Assembly (NCBI GenBank): GCA_013205525.1
Contig: JABMMR010000007.1
Location: forward strand, 1-18,080
Direction of reading: 5' to 3'
DNA length: 18,080 nt
Source of the DNA: Burkholderiales bacterium
GTDB lineage: Bacteria > Pseudomonadota > Gammaproteobacteria > Burkholderiales > Burkholderiaceae_C
Below the pieces are notes generated by a model that did no database searches, was not told where the DNA came from, and saw nothing but the letters and a program-made list of their open reading frames with translations. The translations under genes and the position numbers were made by a program. Shown in pieces: positions 1 to 7,784 of this stretch. Each line of letters starts with the position of its first letter. Within the stretch, counting starts at the first letter, position 1.

Positions 1-202
1 ACTGTCCACTGCGCTCCAAATCAGCAGCCACGATTTGGGTGATCTTTTGGGGGGAATTGTCCTCGCCGCGAAAACCGGCAACAGCGATGGGAATTTGCGT
101 GATGCCCACACCTGAAATTTCAACCCTGAATTGCGCCTGAACAGGAAAAGCCACTCCCAAGGCCAAGACTATTCCCGCAACAAAAGACATGAACGAAGTC
201 AT
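1..202 (-). CDS. tolB: TolB, periplasmic Tol-Pal protein (N-terminal fragment)
   Basis: Only the first 67 codons are present and the gene continues past the left edge. TolB is the periplasmic beta-propeller protein of the Tol-Pal envelope-constriction system; it contacts Pal and outer-membrane partners. The fragment shows a signal peptide (hydrophobic stretch around residues 5-19, then PVQAQ, with cleavage likely after VQA). It is followed by the mature N-terminus FRVEISGVG, then IPIAV, FRGE and ADLERSGQ, which are typical of betaproteobacterial TolB. I chose ATG 202 because AAGGA (bases 208-212) sits five bases upstream and the ATG overlaps the stop of the preceding glycosyltransferase gene as ATGA. 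An in-frame ATG at 190 is an alternative. The upstream neighbour is unexpected, since tolA usually precedes tolB. Identification is by recognition of the conserved N-terminus only. Confidence 0.88.
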   Translation of the reverse strand, partial: MTSFMSFVAGIVLALGVAFPVQAQFRVEISGVGITQIPIAVAGFRGEDNSPQKITQIVAADLERSGQ

Positions 203-954
203 TTTTTTCCTTGGTTCAAACAATATAAGGTGAAGTATTTGCCGTAAGCCGCTTGCGCTTGCAAAATGCAAACAGCCAAACCCATTGCGCCATCGAGAAA
301 GCCCAACCTGAACAAATAACTTTTCAGAAATGCAAAAAAACCCGAACTTATTGCGCGCGACATGCTGGTGGTCTGTCCTTGATCGAATTTTTGGTGTGCC
401 CAAGCCTGACTGTAGGTTTGTAATTTACGCCAATAGTCTTGTGCAGTGGGGTAACTGTAATGCAACAAAGAGTTCTGCAATCTGCCTACAGACTGGGTAT
501 GCAAAGGGATGAGTTTTTCATGCACAACATCGTCACTAAAGCGTGCTTGATTTCTCTTGAAAAGTCTGGCCACTCTGTCGGGGCGCCATCCACAGTGGTG
601 AATCCATTGACCACAAAAATTGGTGAGTCTGGGAATGTCGTAAACAGCGTGATGGGCATGCGTCAACACAGCTTGAATTTCTTTCGCCAATTGATCAGAC
701 ACACGCTCATCTGCATCCAAAGACAATACCCAGTCATGACTGGCATGCGCGAGTGCTTTATTTTTTTGGTGCCCAAAACCATCCCATGTCTGAGAAAGAA
801 CCACCGTAGCACCGTGTTTTTGAGCCAAGCTGATGGTGTCATCTGTGCTTTGACCATCAAGGACAATCACTTCATCTGCAAAACTGACGCTCTGTAGACA
901 GGCCACAATATTGGCGCTTTCATTACATGTAATGATGATGACACTCAAAGACAT
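199..954 (-). CDS. Family 2 glycosyltransferase, WaaE/KdtX-like (LPS core)
   Basis: A 251-residue GT-A fold glycosyltransferase of family 2. Visible motifs are the N-terminal strand SVIIITCNE (4-12), the nucleotide-binding region DGQSTDDT (33-40), the metal-binding DADE (80-83) and HEKL (145-148). This pattern and length fit the WaaE/KdtX group, which adds a beta-linked glucose or related sugar to the LPS inner core on the cytoplasmic face; the exact acceptor cannot be read from sequence. A hydrophobic, aromatic C-terminal part (about 205-240) suggests membrane association. The gene is divergent from msbA, 65 bases away, which supports an LPS role. It overlaps tolB by four bases (ATGA). There is no Shine-Dalgarno sequence before the ATG; a TAGAAT box lies six bases upstream instead. 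Confidence 0.85.
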   Translation of the reverse strand: MSLSVIIITCNESANIVACLQSVSFADEVIVLDGQSTDDTISLAQKHGATVVLSQTWDGFGHQKNKALAHASHDWVLSLDADERVSDQLAKEIQAVLTHAHHAVYDIPRLTNFCGQWIHHCGWRPDRVARLFKRNQARFSDDVVHEKLIPLHTQSVGRLQNSLLHYSYPTAQDYWRKLQTYSQAWAHQKFDQGQTTSMSRAISSGFFAFLKSYLFRLGFLDGAMGLAVCILQAQAAYGKYFTLYCLNQGKK

Positions 955-960
955 ATACAG

Positions 961-966
961 ATTCTA
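961..966 (-). promoter_or_regulatory. Putative -10 element of the glycosyltransferase gene
   Basis: On the minus strand TAGAAT ends six bases before the ATG at 954, inside TGGTTAGAAT. The same ten bases recur upstream of icd. With a usual start about seven bases after the -10 box, the transcript would begin at or next to the ATG. No good -35 hexamer is visible at 16-18 bases, so the promoter call is tentative. Confidence 0.4.
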
Positions 967-1019
967 ACCAAGCGGTATGTCGGGTATCGTCATAATCCAA
1001 AAAAGTATCCTTTCCTCAT

Positions 1020-2768
1020 ATGACCTCTCAGCCTCGCATTCGGTATCGACTTCGCCGCGCTTTTTCGCATTTCACCCAACCGATCAGCGCTTGGGTTATT
1101 TCTTTATTGTGCATAGTGCTCGTGTCAGCCTCCGAACCATTGATTCCGGCCATGCTCAAACCTTTGCTCGACAAAGGTTTTGCACAAACAGATTTTCCCG
1201 TTTGGCAAGTACCTATCGCGTTGATTGGCTTATTTGGCCTCAGAGGCATAGGTGTTTTTCTCAGCCAAGTTGCCATGGCCAAGGCCACCAACCAAGGCTT
1301 GATGAAGCTGCGTTTGCAAATGTTTGCACGTTTGCAAAATGCAGATTTAGTTTTGTTCAAAAACCAATCGGCCAGCGCACTGGGCAATACATTGGTGTTT
1401 GAGGTGCAAAACGGCGCACTGCTGATGGTCAGTTCTGTCATGAGCTTGGTGCGCGACAGTTTGACCTTGCTCGCGTTGGTGGCCTACCTGCTGTATTTAA
1501 ACTGGCAACTCAGTCTGATCGTGGCCCTGCTTTTCCCAGCAGTTGCATGGTTAATGAAGGTGATGAGTAAGCGTCTTTACCAAATCACGCGAGACACACA
1601 AACGGCAACAGATGAGCTGGCCTATGTGGTCGAAGAATCTGCGCTGGCCTTTCGCGAAATTCGGCTTCACCAAGCTCAGTCAATGCAAATGGGGCGTTTT
1701 CAAAAATTGGCTCAAAAACTTCAACGCTTAGCGATGAAAACATCCATTGCCAGCTCGGGTATCACGCCCATGACGCAGATTTTGTCAGCCATCGCTTTGT
1801 CTGGGGTGATTAGCGTGGCCTTGCTGCAAAGCCACCAAACAGGCATGACTGTGGGTGGTTTCGCCGCTTTTGTCACAGCCATGTTGATGCTGGTCGCACC
1901 CATCAAACACCTCTCGGAAATTACGGGGCCACTCACCCGTGGATTGGCGGCTCTCGAGCGAGGATTTGAATTGATAGAAAACACGCCCACAGAAACTGGC
2001 GGCAGCTACACCGCTGAAAAAGCACGTGGCCAAATTGTTTTTGAAGATCTTTGCGTGCGCTACCAAGATGACCTGCCTTGGGCTTTGCAACACATTAACT
2101 TGAAGATTGAGCCAGGCGAAACAGTTGCCTTGGTCGGCTCATCAGGCTCCGGCAAAACCACTTTAGCCAATGTGTTGATTCGCTTTGTTGAAGTCACGCA
2201 GGGAAAAGCATGCTTGGATGGGGTTGCTGTGCAAGATTGGGACTTGTTCTCTTTGCGTCAACAATTTGCACTGGTCAGTCAGAACGTGGTTGTACTCAAC
2301 GACAGCTTGGCAGCCAATGTGGCCCTGGGACAAACACCTGATGAACAACGTGTCATTGCGTGTCTGAAGGCCGCGCATTTGAATGACTACCTGGCGACCC
2401 TGCCCCAGCATATTCATACGCTTGTGGGCCACAACGCGTCCACCATGTCGGGCGGTCAACGACAGCGACTGGCGATTGCACGGGCCTTGTACAAGGATGC
2501 GCCTGTGCTGATTTTGGATGAAGCCACCTCTGCTTTAGATAACGAGTCTGAACGACTGGTGCAAGACGCATTGCAAAGTCTGCAAAAAAACAGAACTACT
2601 TTAGTGATTGCCCACCGTTTAACCACCATAGAAAAAGCAGACCGCATCATTGTGATGGAGCATGGTCGCATTGTTGAGCAAGGCACCCACCATCAATTGC
2701 TGCAAGCTCATGGCGCTTATGCAGCGATGTTCAAGCTGAGCCAATCAACTAACGTCGCGCCCTGGTAA
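1020..2768 (+). CDS. msbA: MsbA, lipid A-core ABC flippase
   Basis: A 582-residue half-transporter that forms a homodimer in the inner membrane and flips lipid A-core from the cytoplasmic to the periplasmic leaflet using ATP. The N-terminal ABC exporter membrane domain covers about residues 1-320 and has several hydrophobic spans (e.g. around 22-45, 140-175, 250-290). The nucleotide-binding domain follows, with Walker A GSSGSGKT (373-380), signature MSGGQ (476-480), Walker B ending LILDE (D500, E501), a D-loop SALD and the H-loop histidine H532. Length matches E. coli MsbA (582). The ATG at 1020 starts the usual basic N-terminus, but no clear ribosome binding site precedes it. It is divergent from a core glycosyltransferase, and its last 24 bases overlap the end of the convergent GT9 gene. 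Confidence 0.93.
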   Translation: MTSQPRIRYRLRRAFSHFTQPISAWVISLLCIVLVSASEPLIPAMLKPLLDKGFAQTDFPVWQVPIALIGLFGLRGIGVFLSQVAMAKATNQGLMKLRLQMFARLQNADLVLFKNQSASALGNTLVFEVQNGALLMVSSVMSLVRDSLTLLALVAYLLYLNWQLSLIVALLFPAVAWLMKVMSKRLYQITRDTQTATDELAYVVEESALAFREIRLHQAQSMQMGRFQKLAQKLQRLAMKTSIASSGITPMTQILSAIALSGVISVALLQSHQTGMTVGGFAAFVTAMLMLVAPIKHLSEITGPLTRGLAALERGFELIENTPTETGGSYTAEKARGQIVFEDLCVRYQDDLPWALQHINLKIEPGETVALVGSSGSGKTTLANVLIRFVEVTQGKACLDGVAVQDWDLFSLRQQFALVSQNVVVLNDSLAANVALGQTPDEQRVIACLKAAHLNDYLATLPQHIHTLVGHNASTMSGGQRQRLAIARALYKDAPVLILDEATSALDNESERLVQDALQSLQKNRTTLVIAHRLTTIEKADRIIVMEHGRIVEQGTHHQLLQAHGAYAAMFKLSQSTNVAPW

Positions 2769-3824
2769 TAAATACGCTACTTCGGATACAAACTCGTCTG
2801 CGCTTGGGTTGATCAAACGACGACACCAAGCCTCATTGTGAAAAGCTGCACCCTCTTTGTAATTGAATAAAACCAAAGTGGGTTTTCGCAAAGCCACAGC
2901 CATGTGGTAGGGGCCAGAGTCGGTTGAAATGAAAACATCGCAAGCATCAATCAAACCGCTTGAACTGCTCAAGCTGGTAAGGCCTGCTGCGTCCATGATG
3001 TGAACTGGCTGTTTGCTGACACTGTGTAAAAGCTTAATGAATTCTTGGTTTACCTCTTTTTCAAAGGGGGCACCACTCAACAGCAATTGCGCGGGATGTT
3101 TTAGTAGCAGTTGATGGAAACACTTTGCCAGATGAGATAGATTAGGCCTTCTATTAATGGCGTCTGGTGTGCCACAGCCTATGTTTAATCCAATGATCGG
3201 TAAATCTTTTTGAAAGTGATGACTGTATGTTGATTGCCATGCTTTGCCCTCCTCAGTCACCTGCATTTCTATGGGTGTCGTGCCGCGGTCCAAACCCAGC
3301 GCTTTAAGCACCACAAAATCTCGGTGGGTGTAGTCCATGGGCAACTCCATGCCATGACTTCGCGCATAGTCTTCAACGCTAGGCGATGAGTGCTGGTAAA
3401 ACAATGAGCGCAAGGGAAACTGTGCAACGCCCCAAGTGGATACGCCCGAGGTTTGACCAGCCAACCAAGTTAACAGCGAAGTTTTGATGCCATGCGGTTC
3501 AAAATCAATCACCCGGTCAGCATCTACCTCTTTTAAAACCTTGCTAAACGATTTCCATATGTGCTTGAAAGGCACTTTTTGCCCTTGGGGATGCGAGGGG
3601 TCTTTGTCTCGCACCGTGATGAAGTGTGCGCTGCTCAATAAGGGGTGCTGCTGAATCAATCCTTCAGTCGGGTAGCCAGGGTGCTTGCTTAAAAACACCA
3701 AATGCAATTTGACATGCGGCCAGCGGTTTTTTAGAACCCGCCACGCAGCTGAACTTCTAAGCAAATCGCCCACGCCTAGGCTGTGCGACTTGATCATCAG
3801 AATCGATTGCGGATCAGTTGTCAC
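2745..3824 (-). CDS. Family 9 glycosyltransferase, heptosyltransferase-like
   Basis: A 359-residue GT-B protein of family 9, the family of ADP-heptose:LPS heptosyltransferases (WaaC, WaaF, WaaQ). Seen: an N-terminal strand ending in a GVGD loop (17-20), a central strand IGLNIGCGT (211-219) that opens the nucleotide-sugar domain, and the C-terminal hallmark TDSGPYH (301-307) followed by KPTLVLF. It probably transfers a heptose or similar sugar to LPS core or a surface glycan at the inner face of the membrane; which one cannot be decided here. The start is GTG 3824, overlapping the stop of the upstream GT4 gene as GTGA. It is the last gene of the minus-strand block and converges on msbA with a 24-base overlap. 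Confidence 0.85.
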   Translation of the reverse strand: MTTDPQSILMIKSHSLGVGDLLRSSAAWRVLKNRWPHVKLHLVFLSKHPGYPTEGLIQQHPLLSSAHFITVRDKDPSHPQGQKVPFKHIWKSFSKVLKEVDADRVIDFEPHGIKTSLLTWLAGQTSGVSTWGVAQFPLRSLFYQHSSPSVEDYARSHGMELPMDYTHRDFVVLKALGLDRGTTPIEMQVTEEGKAWQSTYSHHFQKDLPIIGLNIGCGTPDAINRRPNLSHLAKCFHQLLLKHPAQLLLSGAPFEKEVNQEFIKLLHSVSKQPVHIMDAAGLTSLSSSSGLIDACDVFISTDSGPYHMAVALRKPTLVLFNYKEGAAFHNEAWCRRLINPSADEFVSEVAYLLPGRDVS

Positions 3825-4960
3825 GCTGAAAGAACCTGCTGGTAAAGAACTTCATACTGCGCGGCCACATGGGGCCAAAGGCAGTTGTTGGCAAAAGCAA
3901 CTGAATTGGCTTGGTACTTGGCGAGAACTGGGGGCTGCGAAAGCTCAAGCACCGCAGATTTCAAAGCAATGGCATCCTTTGGGTCAACCAAAATAAAAGC
4001 ATTCAAACCATGCTGAAGATCGGCTGCAATACCGCAGTGCTCTGATGAGCTAACCACCACCGGCAAGCCAAATGACATGGCTTCAAGCACCACCATGCCA
4101 AAAGTGTCTTCCAAGCTGGGATGCAGCAAAAGATCGACAGACGCGTAAATTTCGCTCATGACGCTGACCACGCCTAAAAATTTAACCCGGTCAGCAATAC
4201 CTAAAGCCTCAAGTTGCTCTTGCCAGTGTGTCAAGGGTAAAGCTTTACCGACAACCAACAGTTTGTAAGACGAATCTAAAACAGACAAAGTATTTAAAAC
4301 TGTCTGTAAATTTTTTTTCACCGCATCATTACCGACCCACAACAGTATTTTTGAGTTGGCTGTGGTGTCTGTAAAAAAATGCGGTTTTTGTGTCTTGCCA
4401 CAGTCTTCGTTGGTGCGCGGGTAGATGCCAGGGGCAATGCTAAACAACTGACCAGCCGGCAAGGGCGGACGCATTTGTTGCAACTGCTGCAACAACGGAC
4501 TGGATACCGCCACCCACAAACGCTTAGAGTTAACACGAAACCGAAAAAACTCTAAAGCCGCGTATGTCCATAAGCGAGGACTGGTTAAAAATTTCAGCTT
4601 GCGCCATAAACCATCTGCCGAGTTTTTGCATCGCATAGGAATCACATGAACCGTTTGAATATTCCCATGCCAAGTATTTTCATGCGAATGAACAATATCG
4701 AAACCTTCACGGGTTAACCACCAAGTGGCTGTGGCATACCAAAGTTGATTGAGCCAACGAGGTCTTTTAAAAAACAAGGCAACCGGATGAAATGTCACTG
4801 TTTGAAAAGAGGTGTCTATGGTTTGCGCAAACACATGAACCTCATGCCTTTGCGACAAATCCAATGCCACCGCCACCGCATAGGCTTCTGCGCCACCTGC
4901 ACTGGCGCAAAACGTACGGTGCAACACAGCAATTTTCAGACGCTTGCGCAAGCTGTCCAT
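3821..4960 (-). CDS. Family 4 glycosyltransferase (GT-B)
   Basis: A 379-residue retaining glycosyltransferase. The N-terminal domain opens with KIAVLHRTF and a glycine-rich loop AGGAEAY (21-27). The C-terminal domain has the WVGND strand, then HPSLEDTFGMVVLEAM (E284, D285 and E293), which is the donor-binding acidic motif of family 4, here with a tandem E-D as the first acid. No membrane span is evident; such enzymes act peripherally on the inner membrane. Its neighbours (GT9, polysaccharide deacetylase, nearby msbA) suggest LPS core or surface polysaccharide synthesis. WaaG is one possible relative, but I cannot assign the donor or acceptor. ATG 4960 lies five bases after the stop of the deacetylase gene, and its stop overlaps the GTG of the next gene. 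Confidence 0.85.
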   Translation of the reverse strand: MDSLRKRLKIAVLHRTFCASAGGAEAYAVAVALDLSQRHEVHVFAQTIDTSFQTVTFHPVALFFKRPRWLNQLWYATATWWLTREGFDIVHSHENTWHGNIQTVHVIPMRCKNSADGLWRKLKFLTSPRLWTYAALEFFRFRVNSKRLWVAVSSPLLQQLQQMRPPLPAGQLFSIAPGIYPRTNEDCGKTQKPHFFTDTTANSKILLWVGNDAVKKNLQTVLNTLSVLDSSYKLLVVGKALPLTHWQEQLEALGIADRVKFLGVVSVMSEIYASVDLLLHPSLEDTFGMVVLEAMSFGLPVVVSSSEHCGIAADLQHGLNAFILVDPKDAIALKSAVLELSQPPVLAKYQANSVAFANNCLWPHVAAQYEVLYQQVLSA

Positions 4961-4965
4961 GCTAG

Positions 4966-5703
4966 CTACTTTGCTCTCTTGCTGTCTTCATAGCTAGTCA
5001 ACACTTTGAGCAAAAATTGCGCAGTGTGAGTTGAACGAACCACTGGCACACGGGGAAGTGCCGACAGCCTGTCTGAAGAATTGGCTCGACCTCTGTGGGT
5101 GGTGGTGGCTGCCACATAGCCCGCTTCAAAAACCAAGTCTTCATGCTCAGGTAAAAAATGCCCAAAGGGATAGCAAAATTGTGTCACCGGTTTTTGCAGT
5201 AAATTTTCCAGATCACTTTTGCTTTGAAGCAAATCTTGGCTAACTTGTGTGGCGGTCAACTGCGTCAAGTCTGCATGGCTGCAGGTGTGCGACCCGACCT
5301 CCATACCGCCATTCACCCATGCTTGAAGTTCTTGGGATGTCATGAGTGGGGCCTGAGCTATGCCTAAAGAACGGTCCCATTGGTTGGACTTACCCAGTAA
5401 ACCACTCACCACATAACAGGTTGCGCTAAAACCATAGCGCTTCAAAATGGGCAGCGCATGATGCAAATTGCTTTGGTAGCCATCGTCCAATGTGATGCCC
5501 ACGACTTTGCCGCTTTTTTTCCCCCGCACATAGGGCATCAACGCCGTCATGTCCAGCCCTTGATAACCCAGGCGATGCAGCCAGCGCATTTGCGATGCAA
5601 AGGAGGTTGGTGACACCCACAGGCTTCGCATAGGCGCGCCTTTGGGTGGCGGCTCTTGCGTATGGTGATAAGTCAAAATCGGAACAGAGGCAGGCAATGT
5701 CAT
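4966..5703 (-). CDS. Polysaccharide deacetylase family protein (NodB fold)
   Basis: A 245-residue carbohydrate esterase family 4 protein, which removes N- or O-acetyl groups from glycans. Motifs: PILTYHH near the N-terminus (8-14), motif 1 as TLDDGY (71-76; commonly TFDDG, so F is replaced by L while both acids remain), the metal-binding motif SHTCSH (138-143, H139 and H143), and CYPFG (177-181). The metal triad Asp-His-His is therefore intact. There is no signal peptide or membrane anchor, so it is predicted cytoplasmic, as for deacetylases acting on lipid-linked intermediates. It lies between rng (ATGA overlap) and a GT4 gene (five-base gap), which suggests it modifies a sugar made by the downstream glycosyltransferases. 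The substrate is unknown. Confidence 0.85.
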   Translation of the reverse strand: MTLPASVPILTYHHTQEPPPKGAPMRSLWVSPTSFASQMRWLHRLGYQGLDMTALMPYVRGKKSGKVVGITLDDGYQSNLHHALPILKRYGFSATCYVVSGLLGKSNQWDRSLGIAQAPLMTSQELQAWVNGGMEVGSHTCSHADLTQLTATQVSQDLLQSKSDLENLLQKPVTQFCYPFGHFLPEHEDLVFEAGYVAATTTHRGRANSSDRLSALPRVPVVRSTHTAQFLLKVLTSYEDSKRAK

Positions 5704-7178
5704 AGCAACACAATGTTGTAGTCTTCTGGCCCCATACCCGTTTCAGCCATCAAAGAAATGGGTTTGCGAATAAAGTCACTCAAACCTGCCAAGTGGTGGT
5801 TTTCTTCTTCTTGTAAAAGTTCAATGACAGCCGGCGAAGCAAGTACACGAAATTCTTGGGGATTGAATTGTCTGGCTTCACGCAAAATTTCACGCAAGAT
5901 ATCGTAAGCCACGCTGCGTGAGGTGTTAACAATACCGCGCCCTTGACAACTCGCACAGGGTTGGCAAAGCAAATGCGCAAGCGACTCGCGGGTGCGCTTG
6001 CGGGTCATCTCGACCAGTCCTAAAGGTGAAAAACCACTGAAGGAAGTTTTCACTCGGTCTTTGGCAAGTTGCTTGGCAAACTCACCCAGGACAGCGGATT
6101 GATGGTCTGACCTTTGCATGTCGATAAAGTCGATGACCATCATGCCGCCTAAATTTCGCAAGCGCAATTGACGAGCAATAGCTCCAGCAGCTTCTAAATT
6201 GGTTTTAAAAATAGTTTCATCAAAACTTTTTACGCCCACAAAACCGCCGGTATTGACGTCCACCGTGGTCATCGCTTCGGTTTGGTCAATGATCAAATAG
6301 CCACCCGATTTGAGCTCAACCCTTCGACCCAATGCGGATTGAATATCTGCATCAATATTGAATAAATCAAAAATCGGGCGTTCACCTTTGTAGTGCACGA
6401 GCTTGCCGACAGAAGACGGCATGAACTCTTCGCCAAATGCCTTCAACATAGAAAACTGTTCGCCAGAGTCAATGCGAATGGTTTGAGTGCCTTCGGTCAC
6501 AAAATCACGCAAGACCCGTTGCAGCAGATTCAAATCTTGGTGCAGCAGTGACTTGGCGGCTTGGTTGACAGATGCCAAACGAATACGCTCCCATGTTTTT
6601 CTTAAATAAGTAATATCTTCAATGAGCTCTGGATCCGTCGCCTCTTCACCATTGGTGCGCAAAATAAAACCGCCCTTGGCCTCGCCTTGATGCGCCAATT
6701 GCGAAAGCCTATCGCGCAAAAGATGTCGTTGCTCTACAGGAATTTTTTGAGACACGCCAATGTGATCATCTTGGGGCAAGAACACCAGCAACCGTCCTGC
6801 GATGCTGAGTTGAGCCGATAAACGTGCGCCTTTAGAACCCAATGGGTCTTTCATGACCTGAACCAGCATCGATTGGCCTTCGAACACCTGCTTTTCGATG
6901 GGCAGCACTATAGGCGGTGTCGCATCTGCTTCTGCGTGCTTAGCGCTGACACTGCTCATTAAATCTGCGACATGCAAAAAAGCCGAGCGCTCTAAACCAA
7001 TGTCAATAAATGCTGACTGCATTCCGGGCAAAACACGAACGACTTTACCTAGGTAAATATTGCCCACCAAGCCACGCTCGAGTGAGCGCTCTATGTGCAC
7101 TTCTTGCACAGCGCCGTTCTCAACCACCGCGACTCGACTCTCATGCGGTGCCCAATTGATGAGGATGTCTTGCTGCAT
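5700..7178 (-). CDS. rng: Ribonuclease G
   Basis: A 492-residue single-strand-specific endoribonuclease of the RNase E/G family, which matures the 5' end of 16S rRNA and takes part in mRNA turnover. Seen: an S1-like RNA-binding region (about 38-118, with an insertion around 75-97), the 5' sensor/RNase H-like region, the catalytic magnesium site DVNTG (D307) and IDFIDM (D350, D353), the MTRKRTRESL segment (391-400), and the zinc-link cysteines C405, C408 and C411 in CQPCASCQGRG. It ends near residue 492 without the long scaffold domain of RNase E, so RNase G is the better call. The ATG directly follows the maf stop (TGAATG), and its own stop overlaps the deacetylase start (ATGA). Cotranscription with both is likely. 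Confidence 0.94.
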   Translation of the reverse strand: MQQDILINWAPHESRVAVVENGAVQEVHIERSLERGLVGNIYLGKVVRVLPGMQSAFIDIGLERSAFLHVADLMSSVSAKHAEADATPPIVLPIEKQVFEGQSMLVQVMKDPLGSKGARLSAQLSIAGRLLVFLPQDDHIGVSQKIPVEQRHLLRDRLSQLAHQGEAKGGFILRTNGEEATDPELIEDITYLRKTWERIRLASVNQAAKSLLHQDLNLLQRVLRDFVTEGTQTIRIDSGEQFSMLKAFGEEFMPSSVGKLVHYKGERPIFDLFNIDADIQSALGRRVELKSGGYLIIDQTEAMTTVDVNTGGFVGVKSFDETIFKTNLEAAGAIARQLRLRNLGGMMVIDFIDMQRSDHQSAVLGEFAKQLAKDRVKTSFSGFSPLGLVEMTRKRTRESLAHLLCQPCASCQGRGIVNTSRSVAYDILREILREARQFNPQEFRVLASPAVIELLQEEENHHLAGLSDFIRKPISLMAETGMGPEDYNIVLL

Positions 7179-7784
7179 TCAGGCTACCTCAATTGATTTG
7201 AGTAATTGGGTGGTTTCATACAAAGGCAGGCCCATGATGCCAGAGTAGCTGCCTGAAATTTTTTGGATAAACGCACCGGCGCGACCTTGAATGGCATAAG
7301 CGCCGGCTTTACCCATGGGTTCGTGGCTGTCCACATAAGCTTGTATATCAGCAGCAGTCATGGCTACAAATTTAACGCTAGAACGGCTTAAAGCCAAGTC
7401 AATGCGACGATGATGACCCACAGCCACAGCGGTCAACACTTGGTGGGTTTTGCCCGATAACTGAGTCAGCATGTCAATAGCCTGGGTGGCATTCGCGGGT
7501 TTACCCAAAATACGCTGATCAATCACGACGGTGGTGTCGGCACACAAAACAGGCCCTTCAGGCAATGACTGTTGGTGCATCTGCTGCATGGCCACTTTCA
7601 ATTTCAAACGGGTGACCCGCTTAACGTACTTCAGCGCAGACTCGTGGGGCAACACTTCTTCAAGGGCTTCAGCGGCGGCTAAATCGGGGGGCAACAACAA
7701 CTTAAAGGTTACCCCAATTTGCTCGAGCAAAGCCTGCCGTCTCGGGCTTTGCGACGCTAAATAAATGAATGGGTAAGAACTCAT
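7179..7784 (-). CDS. maf: Maf nucleotide pyrophosphatase (YhdE type)
   Basis: A 201-residue house-cleaning enzyme that hydrolyses non-canonical or surplus nucleoside triphosphates to monophosphates. The sequence resembles the YhdE subfamily (dTTP/UTP pyrophosphatase). Motifs: YLASQSPRRQALL (8-20), CADTTVV (81-87), and GKAGAYAIQGRAG near the C-terminus. I start it at ATG 7784: this overlaps the rlmH stop as ATGA and places the conserved ASxSPRR motif at the usual distance from the N-terminus. An in-frame start at 7823 would add 13 residues with no family counterpart. It sits between rlmH and rng, a common betaproteobacterial arrangement. Confidence 0.93.
   Translation of the reverse strand: MSSYPFIYLASQSPRRQALLEQIGVTFKLLLPPDLAAAEALEEVLPHESALKYVKRVTRLKLKVAMQQMHQQSLPEGPVLCADTTVVIDQRILGKPANATQAIDMLTQLSGKTHQVLTAVAVGHHRRIDLALSRSSVKFVAMTAADIQAYVDSHEPMGKAGAYAIQGRAGAFIQKISGSYSGIMGLPLYETTQLLKSIEVA

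Noticed and set aside
977..1402. 141-codon open frame on plus, overlapping the msbA start in another frame
   Set aside because: It has no recognisable domain or ribosome site and lies inside strongly supported msbA; typical of out-of-frame shadow reading.
4966..5703. Deacetylase as an inactive paralogue because motif 1 reads TLDDG, not TFDDG
   Set aside because: Both aspartates and both metal-binding histidines are present, and the F to L change is outside the catalytic residues.
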